A DNA stretch of 64,000 nucleotides from Agelas oroides (lineage: Eukaryota; Porifera; Demospongiae; Agelasida; Agelasidae), in assembly GCA_949130485.1 (NCBI GenBank), contig OX422197.1:4990693-5054692 (forward strand). The letters are read 5' to 3'. Positions 46,392 through 55,521 of the stretch are shown here, in pieces. Each line of letters starts with the position of its first letter. The first letter of the stretch is position 1. The translations under genes were made by a program, and so were the position numbers. The notes below the pieces were generated by a model that worked only from the letters and a program-made list of their open reading frames with translations, was not told the DNA's origin and ran no database searches.

Positions 46392-46587
46392 ACACACACA
46401 GTTCCACTATACAGAAAAATACATTGATGATCCTGAGAACAGAGAGTGGTTTGAGAGGTATCGTTATGACATCCCTGTAATCCACCTGGACGGAAAGTTC
46501 CTTATGCAGCACAGAGTGAGTGAGGGGCAGCTGAAGAGGGCACTGGAAAAGAGCAGGAGGGAAAAGGGACTGGTAGAAAACAGTTGA
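45180..46587 (+). CDS. Glutaredoxin-like thiol protein (C5orf63/YDR286C type), 3 exons, 124 aa
   Basis: Small thioredoxin-fold protein of the DUF836 glutaredoxin-like family, probable thiol redox role. Exons 45180-45311, 45900-45956 and 46402-46587, in phase. Motifs: LPLLTLFTK then EPCSLCDQAKQVLKKY (CxxC redox pair), IDDPENREWFERYRYDIPVI (with cis-Pro IPVIHLDGKFLMQHRV) and a basic C-terminal helix. The N-terminus MLLTLTIRRGWNSIYMLDG is basic and hydrophobic without acids early on, which suits a mitochondrial presequence (inference). The acceptor of exon 3 is formed by the end of a 370-bp CA repeat. A possible AATAAA poly(A) signal lies at 47095-47100. Confidence 0.9.
46018..46400. repeat. (CA)n microsatellite forming a 3' splice site
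   Basis: About 380 bp of CACACA with CATG, GCAC and CACCTGCA interruptions, running right up to the AG acceptor at 46400-46401. Long ORFs in it (Thr/His or Cys/Val peptides) are artefacts. Confidence 0.95.
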
Positions 46588-47109
46588 AACCTTTTTGAAG
46601 TTCAGCATGTAGCTTAGTGGCTCAGTCAGCAACTTCTGTGTGAGCAATTCCTTATCACTGTGTGATGTACTGGTAAGCACCGATACTGTAATAGTAGTGG
46701 CTTTGTATAACATGAAGTCTGCTTGTATTCTTAAGGGTATCTTCCCATTTTGTTCTTTGAATGTGGATGGTTTGGCAATACTGTGATATTTAATCCAGAT
46801 TTGAATGACATGTGCTTGTTTTGTAAAGAAACGAAAAGTCAAATCATCCAAATTAGTTTGACGATTTGTACCATCAGTTGAAGTGGACGACCTGTTAAAG
46901 TAATCCAAAAGGGATGTTTTGCACAGTCTATTTTGGGTGACTCAACATGCTTCTAATTCATCCTAAAATGGATCATTTGCAAATGCTGTTATGTTTATAC
47001 TTTTAGTTAATTCATCCTAAAAATTTCAACATGCTTTTAAGTTCTTTGTACAATCCAATAAGTATAGTTTATTTGCAGAGTTAGATGATGGCGAATAAAG
47101 ACCTTAATT
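46588..47109. other. 3' flank of the glutaredoxin-like gene
   Basis: AT-rich, likely 3' UTR, with AATAAA at 47095. A short motif TTCATCCTAAAA recurs at about 46959 and 47010. Nothing else seen. Confidence 0.5.
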
Positions 47110-48490
47110 GTTTGAGACACCAAGAGACATCAAGGACAAATTGAGACACCAGGAAAAAAACGAGACACTATTAGACATCATGTGACACTTTGAGACACTA
47201 TATTAGACATCAAGAGACATCGACATAGACGCTTAATATGAGACACCAAGAGGCACCTTCAGACACCAAAAGACACTATGAGACACTACGAGACATCAGA
47301 CATGGACACTTAATATATGAGACACCATGTGATGAGACACCAAAAGACACTATGAGACACCGTGAGATATCGTGAGATACCATGAGACATCATGAGATGA
47401 AACAAAAGCACCATGATATTAGACACCGCAAGACAACATGTGATGAGATGCAATAGGAGTCACTGAGACACCAACAGCTATGACGGTCACCATGAGACAC
47501 CATGAGACACCACACCATGCAAGCAAGAGACACCATGCAAGCCAAGAGACACCATGCAAGCCAAGAGACACCATGCAAGCAAGAAACACCATGAGAGCCA
47601 AGAGACACCATGAGAGCCAAGAGACACCATGCGAGCCAAGAGACACCATGAGAGCCAAGAGACACCATGAGAACCAAGAGACACCATGAGAACCAAGAGA
47701 CACCATGAGAACCAAGAGACACCATGAGAGCCAAGAGACACCATGCAAGCCAAGAGACACCATGAGAGCCAAGAGACACCATGAGAGCCAAGAGACACCA
47801 TGCGAGCCAAGAGACACCATGAGAGCCAAGAGACACCATGAGAACCAAGAGACACCATGAGAGCCAAGAGACACCATGCAAGCAAGAGACACCATGAGAA
47901 CCAAGAGACATCATGAGAGCCAAGAGACACCATGAGAGCCAAGAGACACCATGAGAGCAAGAGACACCATGAGAGTAAGAGACACCATGCAAGCCAAGAG
48001 ACACCATGCAAGCCAAGAGACACCATGAGAGCCAAGAGACACCATGAGAGCCAAGAGACACCATGAGAACCAAGAGACACCATGAGAGCCAAGAGACACC
48101 ATGAGAACCAAGAGACATCATGAGAGCCAAGAGACACCATGAGAGCCAAGAGACACCATGCGAGCAAGACACACCATGAGAGCAAGAGACACCATGAGAG
48201 CAAGAGACACCATGAGAGCCAAGAGACACCATGAGAGCAAGAGACACCATGGATGAGAGCCAAGAGACACCATGCGAGCAAGAGACACCATGAGAGCAAG
48301 ACACACCATGCGAGCAAGAGATACCATGAGAGCCAAGAGACACCATGCAAGCAAGGGACACCATGAGAGCCAAGAGACACCATGAGACAACAAGTACACA
48401 CCATGAGGCACTGAGGGACAGTACAAGATGTCATAAGACACTATTATTGGACATTGTGAAACATGAGACACCTTGAGAGACACCAGCACC
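47110..48490. repeat. 19-bp minisatellite, AGAGACACCATGAGAGCCA
   Basis: A core array at about 47515-48380 of 18/19-bp units varying at ATGAGAGCC, ATGCAAGCC, ATGCGAGC and ATGAGAACC, with degenerate GAGACACCA/GAGACATCA units on both sides. The long minus-strand frames (MVSLGSHGVSW type) arise because 19-bp units cycle through frames without stops. Confidence 0.94.
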
Positions 48491-48666
48491 TTCAGGCACC
48501 ATGAAACACCAAGAAAAACACAAATTGTGTTCCCAGTCTCAGTGACTGTGCCAGAGTAGCTTCAGAATCCTGGCTGTGCCACTGAAGAAAGTGCCAGAGA
48601 AGTATATATATATATAGCTCCCTGACAACAATATCGATTAGAACATTTGCCCTTATTAGATCTCAG

Positions 48667-48726
48667 ATGTCTTGTTTCCTGCCTACTCCCCCATCCACCC
48701 ACCCACCCACCCATCCACCCACCCAC
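48667..48726. repeat. (CCCA)n/(CCAT) microsatellite
   Basis: A simple CCCACCCATCCACCCA run. Confidence 0.9.
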
Positions 48727-49040
48727 ACTCTCTGTTATCAGGATCATTAATGTATGATAGTGAAACTGTGTCTCACTTTTCTGGAGGGTGAGAGAGGGTC
48801 TAGCTTGATAGACTAGTGTGTGTGTGTAATGTGCCTATCAATATTATGCCCCACTACCCCCGTACGAGCAGATGGCGGGCAATATAGGGGCTTTGACCGA
48901 AGGAGGCTGCCCCTATAGTTGGGCATTTGATTACCTCTGAAGACATCTTGAATACGGCAATGGTCTCCGTATACTGCACAGTTACACTGCGTGTGTCAAA
49001 TCCCCAGTAATCCCCCACCTTCTGCAAGGGGATTTGATTA

Positions 49041-49133
49041 TGTGGTGTGATCTGACTATTACGGGATATTATGTCATGACTTTGATTATCAGTTATTATT
49101 TCCTGTATCATCACTTCCTGTATGCATGCATAT
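49041..49133 (+). repeat. 5' LTR, first part
   Basis: TGTGGTGTGATCTGACTATT... to GCATGCATAT, identical to the first 93 bases of the 3' LTR. It stops where the 1.9-kb insertion begins. Confidence 0.95.
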
Positions 49134-49170
49134 CATGGCGTACGGTAGTACGCCATATGTAGGGATGACC

Positions 49171-49348
49171 CCGAAAAAAAATGGCGGCCACATTCAAAGT
49201 GCACAAATGACACGCTCGAAATGTCCGCGTTAGATAAGTCAACGGCCTCCATGAGCCATATCAGACATTATTGAGTGCTTCCATGGGAAACAGGATCGTT
49301 AAATTTGCTGGAAAGCATCGCTAAGTATACCTGACATCAAGTCGCTAA
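49171..49348 (-). mobile_element. Dispersed element R2, copy 2
   Basis: Reverse complement of 25287-25466, from CCGAAAAAAAATGGCGGCC to AAGTCGCTAA. Here it forms the left part of the 1.9-kb insertion, so it may be the 5' end of that element family rather than a separate unit. Confidence 0.7.
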
Positions 49349-49753
49349 AAAAGGCAAATCGTCTATCTTCTGACTTCTTCTTCTTCTTCTTTTGCTCACC
49401 ACGATAGCACGACAACGGCTGAAGCTATTACAACGATTCAAACGCGAAAGATCAGCATAAATTACTGGGTATTGTACCCACCACTCATCGTTCTCAAAGA
49501 AAGAAGTCGAATTAATCGGCGATTCTCAGGTAACCCCACGCTTATGCTTGCTGCTATACGCCATTTTGTTAGAATAGAATATTCATAGCGATTACGTCAA
49601 CAGAAGTTCAACAGCTACAGCACGTGAAGTTGGCTGCGGTTATTCTACTTCCGTAGAGAACTTGACGATCGATTGATTCCCAAACGATTGCATATGTTGC
49701 TACTTTCATACAGCAGTTGACGTACTTGTGCTGGATTTGACAAGGAACGCAGT

Positions 49754-50230
49754 ATGCGTAACGTCCACAAGAAACGGGCGCGGGATAAGCAGAACTATCT
49801 GCGAAACAAAGAAAGCAAAAGGCAAGCGTCCCGTAACAAGTACTGGAAGAACCCGGAAAAACAAAGGGCATCTTCCCGGGCGTACTCTCTTACTAATTAT
49901 TGGAAGAACCCTGAAAAGAAAAGGGCATCTTCCCATACCCGTTATTGGGAGGACCCCGAGACCAAGAGGGCGTCCTCCCATACCCGTTATTGGGAGGACC
50001 CCGAGACCAAGAGGGCGTCCTCCCATACCCGTTATTTGGAGGACCCCGAGACCAAGAGGGCGTCCTCCCATACCCGTTATTGGGAGGACCCCGAGACCAA
50101 GAGGGCGTCCTCCCATACCCGTTATTGGAACAACAGAACAGGTAGACAGTCATGTATATACCACAGTGCCTTAGAACAACCACTCACACACACATGCACG
50201 TACCCAATTAGACAACAGTTACACCCATGA
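49754..50230 (+). CDS. Repeat ORF in the nested element (about 158 aa)
   Basis: Starts MRNVHKKRARDKQNYLRNKE, very basic, then four near-perfect 45-bp repeats encoding YWEDPETKRASSHTR (49945-50125), preceded by two diverged units (YWKNPEKQRASSRA type). Similar PE(K/T)xRAS repeats occur, from memory, before the Rep/helicase region of sponge Helitron-like proteins. No catalytic domain follows, so the ORF is either a truncated remnant or the coding end of a non-autonomous element. Confidence 0.55.
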   Translation: MRNVHKKRARDKQNYLRNKESKRQASRNKYWKNPEKQRASSRAYSLTNYWKNPEKKRASSHTRYWEDPETKRASSHTRYWEDPETKRASSHTRYLEDPETKRASSHTRYWEDPETKRASSHTRYWNNRTGRQSCIYHSALEQPLTHTCTYPIRQQLHP

Positions 50231-50362
50231 TTCCATTGTCAAGTGGATAAGTGCAAACAGCTAACATCCTCCAGAAATCCATCAACATCAACAATAAACT
50301 ACATAACAAGTCATTTCACTTGGGGTGTGGTTACACAACAACAAAAAAAAAACAACAGAAAC

Positions 50363-51041
50363 AAGTCACAAAAAAGTTTGCCAAACGCAAACAAGCACAT
50401 GTAGGGATGAAATCCTCAAAAACCAACCAAACAAGACGGGAACGACACCACAATACTTTTACACCATCCCTACATCTTGTGCCATCTTGCCACCTGTACA
50501 CAACACAAAACCCTCTACATTTGTAATTATTAGCCCACACCAACCACAAACAAACATAGTACTTCACTCCATTCAACTATCTCACAAAATAACCCATCCT
50601 TCACAAAGCATTACAAAATTACCACTACTCACTTCACAGCCACCTGTATACAAGACAACCCATATCTATCATGCTAAACAGGCATAAAACTTAACAACAT
50701 AATGCACATTCCAACATACCACACACACTCACCACTCCTCACTTACTCCACACCTTCTACACACAACTTGGACCATACCTGCTACACTCAGTAGCAACCA
50801 CCAACAACACAACATACTCACTATGCACAACACACCCACGCCACACCCTTCCATCTACAAGACAACCCTCTTCTACACACAACTAAAAAACAAATACAAA
50901 CACACAGTTTTGGCAAAATGGCACAAGATGTAGGGATGGTGTAAAAGTATTGTGGTGTCGTTCCCGTCTTGTTTGGTTGGTTTTTGAGGATTTCATCCCT
51001 ACATGTGCTTGTTTGCGTTTGGCAAACTTTTTTGTGACTTT
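50363..51041. repeat. Inverted repeat, 129-bp arms, at the right end of the nested element
   Basis: Arms 50363-50491 and 50913-51041: AAGTCACAAAAAAGTTTGCC at the left, its inverse GGCAAACTTTTTTGTGACTT at the right, near-identical throughout. The 420-bp loop is A/C-rich (ACACACTCACC-type) with no ORF of note. Confidence 0.88.
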
Positions 51042-51143
51042 AAATATTAGTGTTCTGGTGTATTTTGTGAGTTCTTGTGTCTGTGTCCCTCCTGTATTGT
51101 GTCTACAATAATTCCTGTTTATGTCACGGAGCTAAACACTACA
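51042..51143 (+). repeat. 5' LTR, second part
   Basis: AAATATTAGTGTTCTGGTG... to AACACTACA, identical to the last 102 bases of the 3' LTR. Confidence 0.95.
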
Positions 51144-51161
51144 TGGTGGCAGCGGTGGGAT
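51144..51161 (+). promoter_or_regulatory. Primer binding site, tRNA-Leu type
   Basis: TGGTGGCAGCGGTGGGAT directly follows the LTR. Its complement, ATCCCACCGCTGCCACCA, is the 3' end of animal tRNA-Leu plus CCA. The gag ATG (51160) overlaps its last bases, so there is no leader. Confidence 0.85.
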
Positions 51162-54100
51162 GGCGCTACCTTTTGCACCGCCACAACCGTTTGATTTCAA
51201 AAAGCCCGACGAATGGGAAAAGTGGAAGAGACGCTTTGAGCAGTTTCTCAGTGCGTCCGGACTGGATAAGGAGGAGGAGACGCGCCGAGTAAGCACCCTC
51301 ATGTACTGTTTGGGCGAAGACGCCGAGGGAGTGCTAGTGTCAACGAATATCGGGGATGATGATCGCAAAAAGTACAAGGAGGTGATGTCAAAATTTGACG
51401 AGTACTTCAAAGTGCGTAAGAACATCATCTATGAAAGAGCTAAGTTCAATACAAGAGACCAAAGAGAGGGCGAGACTGCAGAGGAGTATATCACAGCCCT
51501 GTATGAGCTGATTGAAACCTGTGAGTACGGAACGCTCAAAGAGGAAATACTCCGTGATCGTCTAGTTGTGGGCATTAGAGACAAAAGGATGTCGGAGAAA
51601 CTACAACTGGAGGCTGATCTTACCTTGGAAAGTGCGAAGAAGTCCATACGCCAGAAAGAAGCAGTGAGACAGCAGTCCAAAGAGCTAGCTATGTCCACAA
51701 AACAACACCTGGTGGAAGACGTGACACGACAAACCACCAGAAGACCGCCCCGTAGTAAGGCCGGCACCGCCTCAAAACCGCAAGATAGTGTGACGCCTCC
51801 AAAATGCATTCATTGCGGTAGAAGAAAGCATCAGGGGAATGAGAAGTGCCCAGCCAGGAATGTTATCTGCCATAATTGTAAAAAGAGAGGCCACTTCAAA
51901 GCCCATTGTCTGTCTAAGACATCTCAAGCCTCCACAGGGGAGGTAGAAACTGAGGAAGAGGGAGTAGCATTCCTAGGAACACTGTCGAGTGAATCCAGTT
52001 CTTCCTGGAGAAGCACTGTGAGCCTCAATGACAAAGCAGTCGAGTTCAAACTTGACACTGGAGCAGAGGTCACAGCAGTGTCAGAGGAGACTTACAAGAG
52101 AGTTTATGGGAAACGACTCCAGAGATCTATGAGAGTTCTGTATGGCCCATCTTACCAGTCGCTACAAGTTTTGGGTCAGTTCAGGGGACGGCTTACTGTC
52201 AAGAACCTGTCCCGCCAGGAGACCATTTTCGTTGTGAGAGGACTCAAAAACAATCTACTTGGTCTGCCTGCACTCACTGCTCTCAAGCTAGTACAGAGAG
52301 TAGAAAGTACCTATAGCTCCCTCGCCGATGTCAAAAAAGAGTTTCCCCAAGTATTCTCGGGCCTGGGTAATTTCGGAGAACCGTACACAATCAAGCTAAA
52401 GGAAGATGCTAAACCCTATGCCTTGTACACATCCAGGAATGTGCCGATTCCATTGCGAGGCAAAGTTTCGGATGAACTAAACCGAATGGAGTCATTGGGA
52501 GTGATATCCAAGGTCAGCGATCCAACAGAGTGGTGCGCTGGTATGGTGGTCGTACCTAAAAGGTCTGGTGATGTCCGCATATGCGTCGACTTGAAAGCAC
52601 TCAATGAGAGTGTGATGAGAGAGACTCATCCGATTCCTAAAGTTGATGATACCCTTGCACAGTTGTCAGGAGCAGCCTTGTTTACAAAACTAGATGCAAA
52701 CAGCGGCTTTTGGCAGATTCCGCTGTCAGAGGAGTCTGGCCTACTAACGACTTTTATTACGCCGTTCGGCAGATATGCCTTTAACAAACTTCCATTCGGA
52801 ATCTCCAGCGCGCCGGAGATATTTCAGCGACGCATGAACCGCATCTTAGAAGGTCTAGAAGGAGTTGTTTGTCAAATGGACGATATTTTAGTGTTTGGAA
52901 AAGATGAAGGAGAACATCGTGAACGACTTGTTAAAGTTCTAAAGCGACTCGAATCTGCTCATGTCACTCTAAATCCCAGCAAGTGTGAATTCAGCAAGAC
53001 GACAATCAAATTCCTCGGACACATTATTGATTGCAATGGGGTCAAAGCAGACCCAGACAAGACCAAGGCCATCACGGAAATGGAAGCTCCTAGGTCAGTG
53101 TCGGATTTGAGGAGATTTCTAGGTCTGGTGAATCAGCTAGGAAAGTTTTCCCCAAACGTAGCCGAGTTAACACAACCCCTAAGAGAGCTACTCAGTTCAA
53201 AACGCACTTGGCTCTGGGGACCGGACCAGGAGAAAGCTTTTGCTGGTATCAAAGAGGAACTAGTGAAACCAACCACTTTAACTCTGTATGATCCTACTGC
53301 AGAAGCGAAAATCTCAGCGGATGCGTCGTCATTTGGTTTAGGGGCCGTGTTGCTGCAGCGAGAGGGAGGAGATTGGAAGCCAGTAGCCTACGCGTCAAGG
53401 TCAATGACACCGACGGAGAGAAGATACGCACAAATAGAGAAGGAGGCGTTGGCCATCACATGGGCCTGTGGAAAGTTTTCGGACTATGTATTGGGACGAA
53501 AGTTCACAATCGAAACTGATCATAAACCTCTCATTCCTCTCTTGAACTCCAAAAATCTCGATGCTCTACCCCCTCGTATTGTTCGCTTCCGTTTGCGACT
53601 TGCAAAGTTCAACTACATTGTCTACCATGTTCCGGGCAAACTTTTGTATACTGCCGATGCATTATCACGTGCCCCAGTATCGGAGTCTGCAGATGACCCT
53701 CTACAAGAGGAAGTGGAGAGCTTTGTGGAAGCAATCGTGCAGACATCTTTACCTGCCACTCCTCAGAGATTGGGAGAGTATAGAAAGGCCCAAGAACAGG
53801 ATGCTGTGTGTTCCCAAGTTCTGAGGTATTGTACAACAGAGTGGCCGCAGAAAAAGTTCATATCTCCTGAAATTGCTCCGTACTTTAAGTTCAAGAACAA
53901 TTTCACGGTGTGTGACAACATGTTGCTGTTTAATAACAGAATTGTCGTTCCGAAGTCCCTCCAGAGAGAGACACTTGAGAGAATACATGCAGGTCACCAA
54001 GGAATCGAAAGATGTCGAGCCAGAGTTACTGTGTCTGTCTGGTGGCCAGGGGTTATGCACTCAATTGCTCAGCGGGTGCAGAACTGTCGAGAGTGTGCTG

Positions 54101-55002
54101 AACAAGCAAAGAACAAACGAGAACCGTTGATCGCAACGCCCTTACCTGATTACCCTTGGCAGCTTGTAGGAACAGACCTCTTTGAACTGGACAAGTGTCA
54201 GTACTTGCTAGTTGTGGACTACTTTTCTAGATACCCAGAAGTGGTCAAACTGAGCTCAACTACCTCTGGTCAAGTCATCACTGCCCTGAAGACGATATTT
54301 GCCCGTCACGGTATCCCGGAGACTGTACGCAGTGACAATGGACCTCAGTATTCTTCTCGGGAGTTTGCTATGTTTGCAAGTAGTTACGGGTTCAATCACA
54401 TAACTAGTAGCCCACGATACCCCCAAAGCAACGGGCAAGTGGAGAGGATGGTCCAGACTATCAAAACAATGCTCAAGAAGTCACAGGATCCACACATAGC
54501 CGTCCTGAGTTACCGTGCAACCCCACATCCTTGGTGTGGCTACAGTCCAGCAGAGCTATGTATGGGCAGGAGGATTCGTACAGCAGTTCCACAGTCAAAT
54601 ACGATGTTGATTCCTCAGTGGTCTTACTTGAAAGAGTTCAAGGTGAAAAATGCTGAGTTTAAGAAGAAACAAAAGGAACAGTTTGACAGTCGCCATGGAG
54701 CTAAAGAACTCCCTGAAATTCCTGACGACTCAGCAGTGTGGATAACGTCAGAAGACAAGCCTATTCCCGGCAGAGTAGTGACTGCTGATGAAACACCAAG
54801 GTCGTACGTTGTCGAAACTGAATCAGGAGAACTCCGCAGAAACAGGAGTCAGGTTGTTGTAGTGCCTGAATCAGAGCCAGACCATGCACCTGAGACTGAG
54901 GCTGAGCCCGAGCAACAGTCGGCATTGACCACACCTCCCAGGAGAATCATGACTCGTTCAAGGACTGGGACAAGTATCCTGCCGCCAGAGAAACTGGCTT
55001 AA
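51160..55002 (+). CDS. Gag-Pol polyprotein of Ty3/gypsy retrotransposon (1280 aa)
   Basis: One uninterrupted frame. Order: gag-like region (FDEYFKVRKNIIYERAKFN), two CCHC knuckles (CIHCGRRKHQGNEKC and CHNCKKRGHFKAHC, about residues 215-250), aspartic protease (LDTGAEV, D near 299), reverse transcriptase (IRICVDLKALN-type block, LPFGISSAPEIFQRRM, catalytic QMDDILVFG near 572-575, with Gln where Tyr is usual), RNase H (SADASSFGLGAVLLQ, near 718), integrase HHCC zinc finger (HAGHQGIERC ... CREC, near 942), DDE core (GTDLFEL near 1005, SDNGPQYSS near 1057, NGQVERM near 1093) and a basic tail. The order RT-RNaseH-IN places it in Ty3/gypsy. Gag and pol are fused without a frameshift signal, which suggests processing by the protease alone. 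Likely functional by sequence. Confidence 0.97.
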   Translation: MALPFAPPQPFDFKKPDEWEKWKRRFEQFLSASGLDKEEETRRVSTLMYCLGEDAEGVLVSTNIGDDDRKKYKEVMSKFDEYFKVRKNIIYERAKFNTRDQREGETAEEYITALYELIETCEYGTLKEEILRDRLVVGIRDKRMSEKLQLEADLTLESAKKSIRQKEAVRQQSKELAMSTKQHLVEDVTRQTTRRPPRSKAGTASKPQDSVTPPKCIHCGRRKHQGNEKCPARNVICHNCKKRGHFKAHCLSKTSQASTGEVETEEEGVAFLGTLSSESSSSWRSTVSLNDKAVEFKLDTGAEVTAVSEETYKRVYGKRLQRSMRVLYGPSYQSLQVLGQFRGRLTVKNLSRQETIFVVRGLKNNLLGLPALTALKLVQRVESTYSSLADVKKEFPQVFSGLGNFGEPYTIKLKEDAKPYALYTSRNVPIPLRGKVSDELNRMESLGVISKVSDPTEWCAGMVVVPKRSGDVRICVDLKALNESVMRETHPIPKVDDTLAQLSGAALFTKLDANSGFWQIPLSEESGLLTTFITPFGRYAFNKLPFGISSAPEIFQRRMNRILEGLEGVVCQMDDILVFGKDEGEHRERLVKVLKRLESAHVTLNPSKCEFSKTTIKFLGHIIDCNGVKADPDKTKAITEMEAPRSVSDLRRFLGLVNQLGKFSPNVAELTQPLRELLSSKRTWLWGPDQEKAFAGIKEELVKPTTLTLYDPTAEAKISADASSFGLGAVLLQREGGDWKPVAYASRSMTPTERRYAQIEKEALAITWACGKFSDYVLGRKFTIETDHKPLIPLLNSKNLDALPPRIVRFRLRLAKFNYIVYHVPGKLLYTADALSRAPVSESADDPLQEEVESFVEAIVQTSLPATPQRLGEYRKAQEQDAVCSQVLRYCTTEWPQKKFISPEIAPYFKFKNNFTVCDNMLLFNNRIVVPKSLQRETLERIHAGHQGIERCRARVTVSVWWPGVMHSIAQRVQNCRECAEQAKNKREPLIATPLPDYPWQLVGTDLFELDKCQYLLVVDYFSRYPEVVKLSSTTSGQVITALKTIFARHGIPETVRSDNGPQYSSREFAMFASSYGFNHITSSPRYPQSNGQVERMVQTIKTMLKKSQDPHIAVLSYRATPHPWCGYSPAELCMGRRIRTAVPQSNTMLIPQWSYLKEFKVKNAEFKKKQKEQFDSRHGAKELPEIPDDSAVWITSEDKPIPGRVVTADETPRSYVVETESGELRRNRSQVVVVPESEPDHAPETEAEPEQQSALTTPPRRIMTRSRTGTSILPPEKLA

Positions 55003-55010
55003 AGGGGGGA
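55001..55010 (+). promoter_or_regulatory. Polypurine tract
   Basis: AAAGGGGGGA directly before the 3' LTR and overlapping the gag-pol stop region (TTAAAGG); the expected plus-strand primer. Confidence 0.88.
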
Positions 55011-55205
55011 TGTGGTGTGATCTGACTATTACGGGATATTATGTCATGACTTTGATTATCAGTTATTATTTCCTGTATCATCACTTCCTGTATGCATGCA
55101 TATAAATATTAGTGTTCTGGTGTATTTTGTGAGTTCTTGTGTCTGTGTCCCTCCTGTATTGTGTCTACAATAATTCCTGTTTATGTCACGGAGCTAAACA
55201 CTACA
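55011..55205 (+). repeat. 3' LTR
   Basis: 195 bp, TGTGGTGTGATC ... AACACTACA, followed by the target duplication GATTA. Confidence 0.96.
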
Positions 55206-55521
55206 GATTATAGGGTATGTCCCGCATATTGGGGCAATTGATATTTAAATTAGTCAAATCCCCACCTTGCCCCACTATAGCCCATACAGGGGGTAGTGGG
55301 GCGTAATATTGATAGGCGCATAATAGCTAGTGTGCACATATGAGCAGTGTAAAGGAATTGTAAAAGAGCAAGAAGCCACACTGTCTAACCACTGAGTATA
55401 ATCAGCTGATAATGCACTTCCTGTCTTCCAGTAGTCAATGTGAGCGGAGGTAACTATGTACTCTGTGAAGTGATAAAAACTAGTCCTGTTTGTTAGTGCT
55501 GCATATGTGCTCCAAGCAGCC

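Larger units (their letters stand above)
49134..51041. mobile_element. 1.9-kb element inserted in the 5' LTR, Helitron-like candidate
   Basis: Borders are exact because the 3' LTR gives the empty site. No clear target duplication: the host GCATGCATA^TAAATATT can be read as an insertion between A and T, with the element starting TC. A 6-bp-stem hairpin GTTTGC-GTTTG-GCAAAC sits 14 bases from the right end. These are Helitron-like features, but the 3' end reads GACTT and not CTRR. Inside: repeat R2 copy 2, a repeat ORF, and an inverted copy of its own 3' end. Confidence 0.7.
49041..55205 (+). mobile_element. Ty3/gypsy LTR retrotransposon, intact coding region, nested insertion in 5' LTR
   Basis: 5' LTR in two parts, 49041-49133 and 51042-51143; 3' LTR 55011-55205. 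Both are 195 bp, begin TG, end CA, and look identical base for base. Target duplication GATTA at 49036-49040 and 55206-55210. Primer binding site 51144-51161, polypurine tract 55001-55010, one gag-pol ORF. No envelope gene. Identical LTRs and an open ORF mean a very recent insertion. Confidence 0.96.
48827..55324. mobile_element. Palindromic MITE that hosts the Ty3/gypsy insertion
   Basis: The inverted ends GTGCCTATCAATATTATGCC (from 48831) and GGCGTAATATTGATAGGCGC (to 55320) extend into GCCCCACTACCCCC / GGGGGTAGTGGGGC. Removing the retrotransposon and its 5-bp duplication leaves an element of about 325 bp. Confidence 0.8.

Noticed and set aside
45971..46908. ORFs rich in Thr-His or Cys-Val up to 300 codons
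   Set aside because: They are translations of the CA/TG repeat in an intron of the glutaredoxin-like gene.
47390..48434. Minus-strand ORFs of 315-327 codons
   Set aside because: Products of a 19-bp repeat without stops; no start context, domain or neighbouring exons.
49134..49160. Nested element as a simple TIR DNA transposon
   Set aside because: The two outer ends are not inverted copies of each other, and no target duplication is present; the 129-bp inverted repeat involves only the right end.
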